Origin: Arenicola marina
Taxonomy: Eukaryota > Annelida > Polychaeta > Arenicolidae
Length of the DNA stretch: 64,000 nucleotides
Direction: 5' to 3'
NCBI GenBank assembly: GCA_964019135.1
Contig: OZ025256.1
Span: forward strand, 38,536,035-38,600,034
Shown here: piece after piece, positions 47,826-55,863 of the stretch
Layout: each line of letters opens with the position of its first letter
Numbering within the stretch: the stretch's first letter is position 1
The notes under the pieces: generated by a model
The model's input: only the letters and a program-made list of their open reading frames with translations
Databases searched by the model: none
Told to the model about the DNA's origin: nothing
Made by a program: the position numbers and the translations under genes

Positions 47826-49745
47826 CTAGTACCGCCTGAACTGCCTCTCCCGCATTTGTCCGACGTTCCGTTGTTGCGACATACTCCTGTGAACTAGCTG
47901 CCTTGCTCTGTTTACTAAAGGGTGTCTGATGTGCCGGGTTGGGGCTGGCGGCCCCACCAGATTACTTCTTGCCCTGTGGGCTGGTGAACGGGACAAGGGT
48001 GCCATGAATAGCCTTGGTTGCTGCTGCTCCTGAGTTCCTATTTGGTTTGCTAGTTGGGCCGTAGCCAAGGTATCGATTTTTGGAGTCAGACACTTGATAT
48101 AACCGCATAGTTCCTTGACCCCTTTATTCAGGGAAACTATGCCTTCATGCTGTTTGTCAATGTTCTGAAGTTGCGACGTGACAATCTTTTTGATGTCTGA
48201 AAGAATAGCTGCTGATGTGTTTGGTTTTACTTTCTCTATCTGTTCTGCCACCTTCTTCGTCAAATCCGCCAGATTGTAGTTAGTTAGTACAAACTGTTGA
48301 GTCACCACTTTGAGGGCAGCAACTAACTCTGGCTGGAGACCGAGGTTTCCCTGTCTGTGATCATCTGATAATTCCTGGTGTGACTCTCTTCTTGTGCTAT
48401 GGCTATCCTCTGGGATGTCGCTCTGATCCTCCACTCCATCTTTACTTCGTTGATCCATTTCTTCTGCTGTTCTGTTTCGCTCTGGTTCCCTCTTCTCTTC
48501 TTTTCCTCTCCTTTCCTGTTCCCTTTTCTCTTCTGATCTCCTCTCTTGTTCCCTTTTCTCTTCTGATCTCTTCTCTTGTTCCTTCTGATGTTCCTTTCCT
48601 GCACTCTCTTGTTTTCTTTCTTCGTCCATGCTTATGTTTAATGGTCTCGAGATTCCTTTGCCCACCTGTTTTACTTTCTTTACTTGTGTGGGTGTCTCAT
48701 TCCTTTTTGTTAACTGTGGTTCCATAAGCAACCTGTCCTGTTTTTTCCCTGTCTCCTTTGCATCTTCGTGTGCGTGGCTTCTCTTCTTGTTCCCTTGCTC
48801 ATTGTGTTCCGTCTTCCGATCTGCTTGCTTGTCCTTCCTTTCCTGTGTTACCTCTTTTCCCGACCTCGCCTCTTCATCCTTCTTCCGCCTCTTTGCGCCT
48901 CCTTCGCTCTCACTTCGTTCCCTTTCTTTGCGTTTCTTCCCCGGCGTCCTTTCTCTACTAGTACTGTCTTTCCTGGTGTGCCGTTTTTCTTCGGATGTCG
49001 CTGCCCTTATGCCTCTTTCATAAGCCAATCCTCTTGTGCTCCTGTCCTCCGTTTGTCCAGCTGCTTTCTCCTGGTTAGGGCCACTTGCAATTACTTCTAC
49101 ATCAGTCGTTGCCTTTCTTCTTTTATAATTCTCGCACGTTGATGACTGGGAATCACTCACTTCGCTCCAGCCCCTCTTCCTACTGGGATTGCCGCTTCCA
49201 TTCTCTTCTCCATCAGTATCACTGCTGCTAGTGCAGTGAGGGCTTGATTCTTGATGCACCTCTATCACTGGACTCTCCTCTCTATCTTCCGCCGTCTCTT
49301 CCCCATGTTCCATCTCCGTCTCGGTCACCCCGCTTATTTGAAGAGCGGCACTTACAGTGTCGAGCTCGCCGTTTTTTAGCTTCAATGCAAAAGCCTCCAA
49401 CAGTTTTCTTTGTACTGGCGACAACTCCTCACCTACTTCTTTCCGTCGGTCGGCCCACATTTTCCGTGACTTTTCCGGGCTCAAGAGTCTAAAGTTTTCC
49501 ACCAGATACTGGGGCGGAGAACATCTCCGTTCCCAGGTTTCTTCAAACTTGGCTGCCTTTTCTTTATGGCGACTTGTGGCGATATGCCGATCCAGTTTCA
49601 CGCTCGTTCCCGTCGAAAAGTTGCAGGCAAGACAACTGAAAGGCGCAGTCCTTGGTGTGCAGTGGGCCCTGGTGTGGTGATCTAGGCAATGGCTTTTTTC
49701 GCCGACCCATTGGCACTGGTTGCACTTGTATGCTCGACCTCTCAT
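47826..49745 (-). CDS. Gypsy extra ORF: C2H2 zinc-finger, charged, coiled-coil protein (639 aa)
   Basis: The ATG at 49745 is chosen because the open frame upstream of it overlaps the integrase end and has no earlier ATG. Near the N-terminus are two C2H2 fingers: YKCNQC...HTRAH (CX2CX12HX3H) and FSCLAC...RHIATSRH (CX2CX12HX5H). A long, very hydrophilic middle follows, with Lys/Arg/Glu repeats such as KREQERRSEEKREQERR, which match short DNA repeats around 48480-48600. A C-terminal third with coiled-coil character (QFVLTNYNLADLTKKVAEQI) and a basic tail ends at 47826. There is no signal peptide and no membrane segment, so it is not an envelope protein. Possible roles are nucleic-acid binding, targeting of integration, or countering host silencing; all are inference. 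It is free of stops although pol is damaged. It could also be a captured host gene fragment. Confidence 0.88.
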   Translation of the reverse strand: MRGRAYKCNQCQWVGEKSHCLDHHTRAHCTPRTAPFSCLACNFSTGTSVKLDRHIATSRHKEKAAKFEETWERRCSPPQYLVENFRLLSPEKSRKMWADRRKEVGEELSPVQRKLLEAFALKLKNGELDTVSAALQISGVTETEMEHGEETAEDREESPVIEVHQESSPHCTSSSDTDGEENGSGNPSRKRGWSEVSDSQSSTCENYKRRKATTDVEVIASGPNQEKAAGQTEDRSTRGLAYERGIRAATSEEKRHTRKDSTSRERTPGKKRKERERSESEGGAKRRKKDEEARSGKEVTQERKDKQADRKTEHNEQGNKKRSHAHEDAKETGKKQDRLLMEPQLTKRNETPTQVKKVKQVGKGISRPLNISMDEERKQESAGKEHQKEQEKRSEEKREQERRSEEKREQERRGKEEKREPERNRTAEEMDQRSKDGVEDQSDIPEDSHSTRRESHQELSDDHRQGNLGLQPELVAALKVVTQQFVLTNYNLADLTKKVAEQIEKVKPNTSAAILSDIKKIVTSQLQNIDKQHEGIVSLNKGVKELCGYIKCLTPKIDTLATAQLANQIGTQEQQQPRLFMAPLSRSPAHRARSNLVGPPAPTRHIRHPLVNRARQLVHRSMSQQRNVGQMRERQFRRY

Positions 49746-49778
49746 CTTCTCAGGGTGTTTGCTCCGTTTGTAATAAGT

Positions 49779-49784
49779 CCTGCA
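49779..49784 (-). promoter_or_regulatory. Possible 3' splice site for a subgenomic zinc-finger ORF mRNA
   Basis: On the - strand atgttatatgttgcag|ga ends 34 bases before the ATG at 49745 and inside the end of pol. Retroviruses reach env by splicing to such a site. The sequence fits an acceptor but its pyrimidine tract is weak, and no donor was identified. Confidence 0.35.
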
Positions 49785-49801
49785 ACATATAACATTTAGC
49801 A

Positions 49802-50878
49802 CTATTTTAGGCTCTTCACAACTTTCAAAGCCCAAGATGGTTGATTATCTCCTTCGTAGGGTTTCAGCTTATTGTGGTGAACTACTTTTCGGTCTCCCTT
49901 TTTGCTGGTTTGTATTACATAGTCGAGTTGACTTAGGGGTTTTACTACTACCACTGGTCCACTGTATGGCTTTTGCAGCTTAGGACAGATTCCTTCCTCT
50001 CTAGTTTCATACCGAAGCCAAACCATATCTCCTGGTCTATATGTATGCATTGCTACTGTAGTGTCGTACGCTTCTTGTTGTCGTTTTGTGGCTTTTTGCA
50101 AGTTTTCTCTTACAGTCTGGTGTATTTTGCTGAGGCTGTTTCTTAGACTTTCAATGTACTCTCCACAGTATGTTTGTTTACTGTATTTTTCTTTATCTTC
50201 TAAAGTCACTACTTCAGTAGGAAAATGGATCTCCCGTACCATCATAACCATATTGGGGGTCATTCTTGTGCTCTCATGTACCGTGGCCCGGTAAGCCGCT
50301 GTTAGAAGTTCAAGATGTATATCCCAGTCTTGTTGATCTGTTATGTATGCTCTTATCATCTTTACTATCACTTGGTTGGCTCGTTCCACTTGTCCATTTC
50401 CTTCTGGGTGTCTAGGTGATGTACGTGTCTTTTTAATCTCTAATAGTTTACACATCTCATAGAATAGTTTACTCTCGAAATTTCTCCCTTGATCTGTGTG
50501 GATTTGCAATGGACATCCAAATCTGGAAATGAATTCTCCTACTATTGCTTGAGCACAAGTTTCGGCTGTCTGGTCTGGTATAGCATATGCTTCTGTCCAT
50601 TTTGAGAAAGCATCTACCAGTACTAAGATATAAACATTTCCCCTTCTCGTCTTAGGTAATGGCCCTAGTATATCAATGGAGACCCTGTCCATTGGTGCTC
50701 CCACTCGCATATCCCCAAGTGTCGCTTTCGGAAGCTTGTTAGGCTTGTTGTTTGCTGCACAGTTGTCACACTTCTTTATCCAAAGCTTTACATCCTCACG
50801 CAGGTTATACCAGTAGAACCGTTGAAGTATCTTTTCCACCGTTTTCTTTTTTCCCAAATGAGCCGATAATATAGTCAT
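49802..50878 (-). CDS. Gypsy integrase region of pol
   Basis: 358 residues from the ATG at 50878. Near the start are the H and C residues of the zinc-binding domain (the first HIS lies at the frame break; CDNC follows). The DDE core has DILGPLPKT, HTDQGRNFES and the Glu in SPRHPEGNGQVERAN. The C-terminal module has PKLQKPYSGPVVV, a GPY/F-like motif typical of chromovirus-like and related gypsy integrases. The region starts one frame off from the RT part: the same bases around 50825-50878 read as the end of the RT frame and as the beginning of this frame, and family alignment favours this one. So a one-base indel near 50870-50880 separates integrase from RT. Its end overlaps the upstream part of the zinc-finger frame. 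Confidence 0.93.
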   Translation of the reverse strand: MTILSAHLGKKKTVEKILQRFYWYNLREDVKLWIKKCDNCAANNKPNKLPKATLGDMRVGAPMDRVSIDILGPLPKTRRGNVYILVLVDAFSKWTEAYAIPDQTAETCAQAIVGEFISRFGCPLQIHTDQGRNFESKLFYEMCKLLEIKKTRTSPRHPEGNGQVERANQVIVKMIRAYITDQQDWDIHLELLTAAYRATVHESTRMTPNMVMMVREIHFPTEVVTLEDKEKYSKQTYCGEYIESLRNSLSKIHQTVRENLQKATKRQQEAYDTTVAMHTYRPGDMVWLRYETREEGICPKLQKPYSGPVVVVKPLSQLDYVIQTSKKGDRKVVHHNKLKPYEGDNQPSWALKVVKSLK

Positions 50879-53267
50879 GCATATTGTACATAATATTTGC
50901 TCTTAATCCTTTTGGCACTAGGAATTGAAGATAAGAAACAGTGCCGTCGCCTTTGTGCGCGTGTTTGAAAAGTAGTCCATCCTTTATCTCCAGAGCAGCC
51001 CAATAGTTCCAATACTGTCTTGTTTCGGGGCTCGCTGAGGCGATAGGCGCACCTCTAGGTCGCTGATTTCCCTTTTTCCACCGATAGACAGGTCCTATGT
51101 CTGGGTCATTTCTTTGCATGTCTTGCAGCTGTTTGTTTGTATGGCCCGTAAACCAATGACCCCTAGTACTAACCTGGTTTACTCTCGCTCGTCTACATTC
51201 ATCGTTAACACTGTTAGTGACTACTTTGCCTACTGCACATTTAATTTTATTTCCTAATATACTTCGCCACCAAGGCAATTTTACGTTGCTCTTCGTTATC
51301 TCTGCCTTGTGGTCTTGCGTTGCCCTGTTTTGTGCCACTTTCGGCTTACACCTTCCGTCGTCTTCCAGCGGCCGATGTACCACCGTATCTTGTGGCTTAT
51401 TGCTTATCTGTAATGTCATTCCGAGTTTCCACACCCTTTCTCTCATTTGAATACATTGATACTGCATTATGCACAGCAAGAACATCCATAGTCGTAAGAC
51501 TCTCTGCTTGAGGTTCTTGGGCTTTGTTTCTGTTCCTTGCGTTCTGGTGAGTCTGATACACTCCTTCTGCTCTTGCCAGGTACTGTGCATCTCGTTTGTT
51601 CTTTTAATGCATTTCTTACACGGTCCACAGTTAAGCTCTTCCAAATTATCTTGATCCGGGCACTCACATTCTTGAGGGTTAGGACATCTCGACATGGCAT
51701 CAGCATTACTGTGTTGCTTTCCGGGCCTATATTCCACAGTGAAATCATACTGAGCTAGTATCTCCAACCACCGTGCTATCCGACCCTTTGGTTCCTTCAG
51801 GCTGAACAACCACTTGAGAGCTTGATGATCCGTACGAGCTACAAAATGACTACCAAGTAAATAATGTCTGTAGTACTCTATAAAGTAGCTTAAAGCTAGC
51901 AACTCTCTGTCTGTCACACAATAGTTTTTTTCTGCCTTGTTTAATGAACGGCTTCCATAGGCTATGACTCTCTCCCGACCATTTTGTACTTGCGAGATCA
52001 CGCATCCTATACTGCTGTCGCAGGCATCAGTATCAATTATGAATTTCTCGTTCGGCTGAGGGTAAGCCATGATTTCCGTACCGGTAAGTCTTTGTTTAAG
52101 CTTGACAAAGGCCTCTTGACAAGATGATGTCCAGTTCAGCGTGGAGTCTTGCTTTGTTAAGTCAATCAGAGGTTTAGCGATGCTCGAGAAGTTTTTCACG
52201 AATCTTCTATAGTACGAGCAGAGACCTAGAAACTGTTTTACTTCAGTTACATTTCCCGGAATCTTCCATTCCACCACTTTGGCGGTAAGTTGTGGGTTAG
52301 GGCGAATTCCATCACCAGATACGACGTGTCCCAAAAATGTAACCTCAGATTTGAAGAGCTCACACTTTTGTGGTTTTAATTTTAAACTAGCCGATTTTAT
52401 TCGTTCTAGAACCTCTCGTAATCTGTCTAAATGTTCTTCGAATGATGACCCAAATATAATGATATCGTCCAAATAGATGAGGCATGTCCTCCATTGCAAT
52501 CCCTTTAAGGCTAACTCCATCAATCGTTGACAAGTGGCTGTTCCATTTGACAAACCGAATGGCATTGTCTTATACTGAAAGAGTCCATATTTGGTGATAA
52601 ACGCCGTCTTTTCTACGTCTGCTGTCTTCAACGGAATTTGATGATAACCCGAAGTCATATCTAGGGTTGAAAAGATGGTGGCTCCAGACATTGTATCGAT
52701 GCACGTTTGTATATTTGGTAAAGGGTACGCATCTTTCCGAGTCACTGAGTTCAGTTTTCTGTAATCAACACATAAGCGCATCTGGCCGCATTTCTTGGCT
52801 ACTAATACTATAGGCGACGCCCAAGGCGAACTAGATTCTTGTATAACTCCTTTTGACTTTAATTGCTCAATTGCTTTTTTCTCCTCATCCATGTACTTTA
52901 TGGGGACGCGATGGGGTGGCGATCGTATCGGTTTTGCTCCTGCTGTGTCTATCTCGTGTTGTACGAGTTTAGTACATCCAAGATCGTTATCATCTGTAGA
53001 AAAAATGTCTTGGTAATCTTTTAGAAGCTTTTCTATTGATCGTCTTTCCATGTCACTCCTCCCTTCAGCCGTTTTAATGAACATCTCTTTTAGATGTGGA
53101 GGCACTCCTACCAAAGAGTTGGTTTCACTCACTAGTTTTTCACACTCTCTTTGAGTCACCATAGGAACAACTTTCCCAGGTTTCAGTTCGCTGTTAACAG
53201 TATTCTCCACTGTCACATGCCTCTGACTCCCAGTGCGTCTCACACTAGTTTTAGTAGTGGCCAACTC
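50805..53267 (-). CDS. Gypsy reverse transcriptase and RNase H region of pol
   Basis: Continues from the protease in the same frame after one TGA stop. RT motifs in order: SSPWASPIVLVAKK, LCVDYRKLN, FSTLDMTSGYHQIPL, PFGLSNGTATCQRLM, the catalytic CLIYLDDIIIFG, and LGHVVSGDGI. RNase H follows: FIIDTDACDSSIGCVIS, DRELLALSYFIEYYRHYL, RTDHQALKWL and NADAMSRCP. After it comes a linker with several cysteines (CECPDQ, CGPCKKC) and a basic stretch before the integrase zinc domain. Catalytic residues all appear present. The only faults are at its two ends (TGA before, frame change after), so the polyprotein cannot be made from this copy without recoding. Confidence 0.95.
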   Translation of the reverse strand, partial: ELATTKTSVRRTGSQRHVTVENTVNSELKPGKVVPMVTQRECEKLVSETNSLVGVPPHLKEMFIKTAEGRSDMERRSIEKLLKDYQDIFSTDDNDLGCTKLVQHEIDTAGAKPIRSPPHRVPIKYMDEEKKAIEQLKSKGVIQESSSPWASPIVLVAKKCGQMRLCVDYRKLNSVTRKDAYPLPNIQTCIDTMSGATIFSTLDMTSGYHQIPLKTADVEKTAFITKYGLFQYKTMPFGLSNGTATCQRLMELALKGLQWRTCLIYLDDIIIFGSSFEEHLDRLREVLERIKSASLKLKPQKCELFKSEVTFLGHVVSGDGIRPNPQLTAKVVEWKIPGNVTEVKQFLGLCSYYRRFVKNFSSIAKPLIDLTKQDSTLNWTSSCQEAFVKLKQRLTGTEIMAYPQPNEKFIIDTDACDSSIGCVISQVQNGRERVIAYGSRSLNKAEKNYCVTDRELLALSYFIEYYRHYLLGSHFVARTDHQALKWLFSLKEPKGRIARWLEILAQYDFTVEYRPGKQHSNADAMSRCPNPQECECPDQDNLEELNCGPCKKCIKRTNEMHSTWQEQKECIRLTRTQGTETKPKNLKQRVLRLWMFLLCIMQYQCIQMRERVWKLGMTLQISNKPQDTVVHRPLEDDGRCKPKVAQNRATQDHKAEITKSNVKLPWWRSILGNKIKCAVGKVVTNSVNDECRRARVNQVSTRGHWFTGHTNKQLQDMQRNDPDIGPVYRWKKGNQRPRGAPIASASPETRQYWNYWAALEIKDGLLFKHAHKGDGTVSYLQFLVPKGLRANIMYNMHDYIIGSFGKKENGGKDTSTVLLV

Positions 53268-54008
53268 TCATCCTAATTCATATGTTCCGTTAAACTGCGT
53301 GTCTTTCTCGATAAACTTCAGTCTTCTTACTGAATCGAAATTATCCACTTCATCTTCATTCTCAGCACTGTATAGCACTTCTCGTGTTCCATCATCGGGC
53401 TCAATCACTCCAATGATTGCCCCTTGTCTAATTGTCACCGAATGTGCATTTGGGTTCAATACCCTCATGCCAACAACATTACTCTGACTCACATCTACGA
53501 GACTACATGCTGGAAGTACAGAATATCTCTCCACAAAATTCGAGACCGGCTCTATGATAGCCCTACTCCTGTCTCTTGGCTGTATACTTTTTAAATCTTC
53601 TACTTGACTCTTTATAATCATCTCCGCATACCCTGGGATTTTGTATGTCTCGGCCACAGACACTGTCCTAGGTTGCACTGACTTCACTTGGACAAATGGT
53701 GTTGATTTATTGTCTATCTCTATTATCCCTTTGCTCATCAAGACATCGATTGTCCCTATGTCTAAGCCCAGCAGTATATCGTCTTTTATGTCCCCTATTG
53801 TGACTTCCAACTCTTTGCGAAATTCGCCAATTTCAATCTGCATAGTCGTACTCCCATATTCAATCAAGGGTATGCCCCCGGCTTGTTCTAATACTGTCCT
53901 TGATTTCTTCTTGTTTAATTTTGGTCTGCTTTCTTCTGTCATATTTCCATAAAAACGCTTTGACAATATAGTTTTCGTTGCTCCTGTATCTACCGTGAAC
54001 CATATAGC
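53268..54008 (-). CDS. Gypsy protease region of pol
   Basis: The aspartic protease active site reads VDTGATKTI, with Asp-Thr-Gly encoded at 53982-53990 on the - strand. The frame is open from 54008 to the TGA at 53268-53270, and includes GDIKDDILLGLDIG, the usual second half of retropepsin folds (ILG/LLG-Asp). The enzyme acts as a dimer and cuts Gag and Gag-Pol. It is one frame off from the short segment upstream (53990-54213), and ends at a single in-frame TGA before the RT. A C-to-T change from CGA could have made that stop; this is inference. Confidence 0.88.
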   Translation of the reverse strand, partial: AIWFTVDTGATKTILSKRFYGNMTEESRPKLNKKKSRTVLEQAGGIPLIEYGSTTMQIEIGEFRKELEVTIGDIKDDILLGLDIGTIDVLMSKGIIEIDNKSTPFVQVKSVQPRTVSVAETYKIPGYAEMIIKSQVEDLKSIQPRDRSRAIIEPVSNFVERYSVLPACSLVDVSQSNVVGMRVLNPNAHSVTIRQGAIIGVIEPDDGTREVLYSAENEDEVDNFDSVRRLKFIEKDTQFNGTYELG

Positions 54009-54208
54009 CTATCATTGTCTTCAACTTTTCCTTTTACGTACAAGCCTGCTATTTTGGGAATCTTCTTTTGCGTCATCGCTTTATTCTCGTACTCTAAAAG
54101 GAAACATTGTTGCGGGTGCTGCTCACTCTCGGTTCTGCGGGTCGCCTCATTTATTTGTTTCTCTTGTTTACCGACCGACTCTTGGCCATCAGAGACGGTC
54201 CCCACTAG
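53990..54208 (-). CDS. Gypsy pol N-terminal segment reached by -1 frameshift
   Basis: This frame begins at the slippery heptamer and continues for about 72 codons past the gag stop (GTVSDGQESVGK onward to DNDRLYGSR) before a TAG that overlaps the protease active-site codons. It has no ATG, so it can only be made by frameshifting from gag. A second frame change near 54000-54008 would be needed to enter the protease, and I take that as a one-base deletion in this copy. Confidence 0.75.
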   Translation of the reverse strand, partial: LVGTVSDGQESVGKQEKQINEATRRTESEQHPQQCFLLEYENKAMTQKKIPKIAGLYVKGKVEDNDRLYGSR

Positions 54209-54214
54209 TTTAAA
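54205..54214 (-). promoter_or_regulatory. -1 ribosomal frameshift site: slippery TTTAAAC plus gag stop
   Basis: In gag's zero frame the codons run aaT TTA AAC TAG. T TTA AAC is the canonical X XXY YYZ heptamer (UUUAAAC) for -1 slippage, immediately before the gag TAG. The -1 frame is open downstream. A downstream stem-loop or pseudoknot is expected; I did not fold it. Confidence 0.85.
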
Positions 54215-55758
54215 TTAACTTGGGAATCTACGGAGTTTGGTTGCCAACCGTTCTGTGCATTCGCTCTCTGCTTCATGGACCTTTCACTCTGAACTGACCT
54301 GTGAGGTTGTACAGCAACCTGTGCTTCACCTCTCACTATTGGGTAAGGACACTCCTTTATGAAATGATCGTCTTTCCCACATCTAAAGCAACTTCGTTTA
54401 CTTGATTTAAATTGCCCCTTTGGCTGGTATGCATACTGTCTTTTGTTTGGCACTGCCTCTTGGGTTTGCTTGTATCTGCGGTCTTGTTGACATTCTTTAC
54501 GTAGATCGTCTACACTGCTACATAACTTGCTCATGAGTGAAGTTAATTCCTTCAGCTCTCCATTTTTCTTTTGATCACCATCGATCTCTTTTACGTCATT
54601 TCTTTCTCCACTTGCAGTCTCTGTTTTATCCAAAGATGTAAGATTATTTGTGATGACTTTGTGTTTATTTGCTTTAGCGGGAGTCCTTGCTATTCTCTCT
54701 GTACTTTCTTTTTCGTATATCTTTTCTTCTTCGTTACCTTGGGCTGAGGGTTTTAGAGCACGAACTGGTTTTTTATATCTTTGTTCGTATGCCTGCTCGC
54801 GACCTGCTCTCTTTTTAATTTCTTCCAAGTGCACGACTTCATATACCGCCTGCTCCATATCCTCTGGCTCTTTTACATATTCCACATGGAATCTAGTTTT
54901 TTCATCGTCCAACCCATCAAGGAATTTTCTTAACAAGTCTTCGTTGCGGGTTTGCATATCTCTGTGGGGAAAGGCCTTGTTGTACAATCGTTTAAGTTCA
55001 GCGGCGTATTCTTCAATACTCTCTCCTACATATTGGTAACGATTGTTAAATTTAGTTCTGAATGTTTTCCTGGTTTCCACGACCCTAAATCGGCTGTTTA
55101 ACTCGTCGATGAGCAAGTCGAAACTTTGCCGTGTACCAGGCGTCAGTTGGCCATAGACAAATTCTCCGGCATCTCCTTGCAATCGGGGAAGCAGTTCACA
55201 GAGTCTTTCCTCGTCGGTCCATCTGTTTAATATGGCTACATCTTTGAAGCGGTTGTACCATACATCCCAAGTCTCCTTCCCTGTGAATGGTGGTAGCTTA
55301 GCTCCTGTTTGCTGTCGCCTCCGATGGGCAAAGTCTTCTCTTATTCCGTGGGTCTCACTGTCTTCGCCCCAATCTCCTTCGTTTGGTCTTTCCAAATTCG
55401 GTTGTGGTGCTTGACTTCCAAAGTTGGTTGGTTGCGATTGTTCCCAATGGATCCTATTAGGACGTCTCTCGTATCTACTCGCAGCGGGTGGATTGTTCAT
55501 CTCCCTCATTGCAGTCATCACGGTAGACAATACCTCATCCTTCACGGCGTTACTGATTTCTTTGATTAGACTACGCGTGTCCATAACCGCGGAAGAGTCT
55601 CCTGTTGCTCCTTCCAAGATGGTGGGAATTTTTCTACAACTCTGTTGATTAGTTCCCATAGTCGAAGTCCTAGTTTCCCCATTTGGTTCGTTAGTGACTA
55701 TCTCACTACTTTTTTCAACACGCTGATCTGTTTTCGAGCGAGTTCCCGGTCCGTCCAT
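54205..55758 (-). CDS. Gypsy Gag polyprotein (517 aa)
   Basis: The ATG at 55758 is the first in the frame. A Gag-type capsid region lies mid-protein: WDVWYNRFKDVAILNRW, LQGDAGEFVYGQL, ESIEEYAAELKRLYNKAF. The C-terminal part has one zinc knuckle, CFRCGKDDHFIKEC (CX2CX4HX4C), for RNA binding. The rest is charged and probably disordered. It assembles the virus-like particle. The reading frame is complete, with no stops, unlike pol. Confidence 0.93.
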   Translation of the reverse strand: MDGPGTRSKTDQRVEKSSEIVTNEPNGETRTSTMGTNQQSCRKIPTILEGATGDSSAVMDTRSLIKEISNAVKDEVLSTVMTAMREMNNPPAASRYERRPNRIHWEQSQPTNFGSQAPQPNLERPNEGDWGEDSETHGIREDFAHRRRQQTGAKLPPFTGKETWDVWYNRFKDVAILNRWTDEERLCELLPRLQGDAGEFVYGQLTPGTRQSFDLLIDELNSRFRVVETRKTFRTKFNNRYQYVGESIEEYAAELKRLYNKAFPHRDMQTRNEDLLRKFLDGLDDEKTRFHVEYVKEPEDMEQAVYEVVHLEEIKKRAGREQAYEQRYKKPVRALKPSAQGNEEEKIYEKESTERIARTPAKANKHKVITNNLTSLDKTETASGERNDVKEIDGDQKKNGELKELTSLMSKLCSSVDDLRKECQQDRRYKQTQEAVPNKRQYAYQPKGQFKSSKRSCFRCGKDDHFIKECPYPIVRGEAQVAVQPHRSVQSERSMKQRANAQNGWQPNSVDSQVNLN

Positions 55759-55840
55759 TTCCAAGACTCCGGTCCGTACTACAGGATGTATGCGGAAAGA
55801 CTTGCTATATGGCTAACTCACTAAGCTAATCTATCAATAC

Positions 55841-55858
55841 ATCCCACTTCTGACACCA
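55841..55858 (-). promoter_or_regulatory. Primer-binding site, tRNA-Leu type
   Basis: tggtgtcagaagtgggat on the - strand starts 5 bases inside the 5' LTR. It is the complement of a 3' end ...CCCACTTCTGACA plus CCA, which is how animal tRNA-Leu genes of the CAA type end, as I recall. It would prime minus-strand DNA synthesis. Confidence 0.8.
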
Positions 55859-55863
55859 AATTA

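Noticed and set aside
48380..49142. Serine/leucine/phenylalanine-rich + strand frames
   Set aside because: Antisense shadows of the zinc-finger ORF.
47826..49745. Retroviral-type envelope gene
   Set aside because: No signal peptide, membrane span or cleavage-site region; the protein is hydrophilic with C2H2 fingers.
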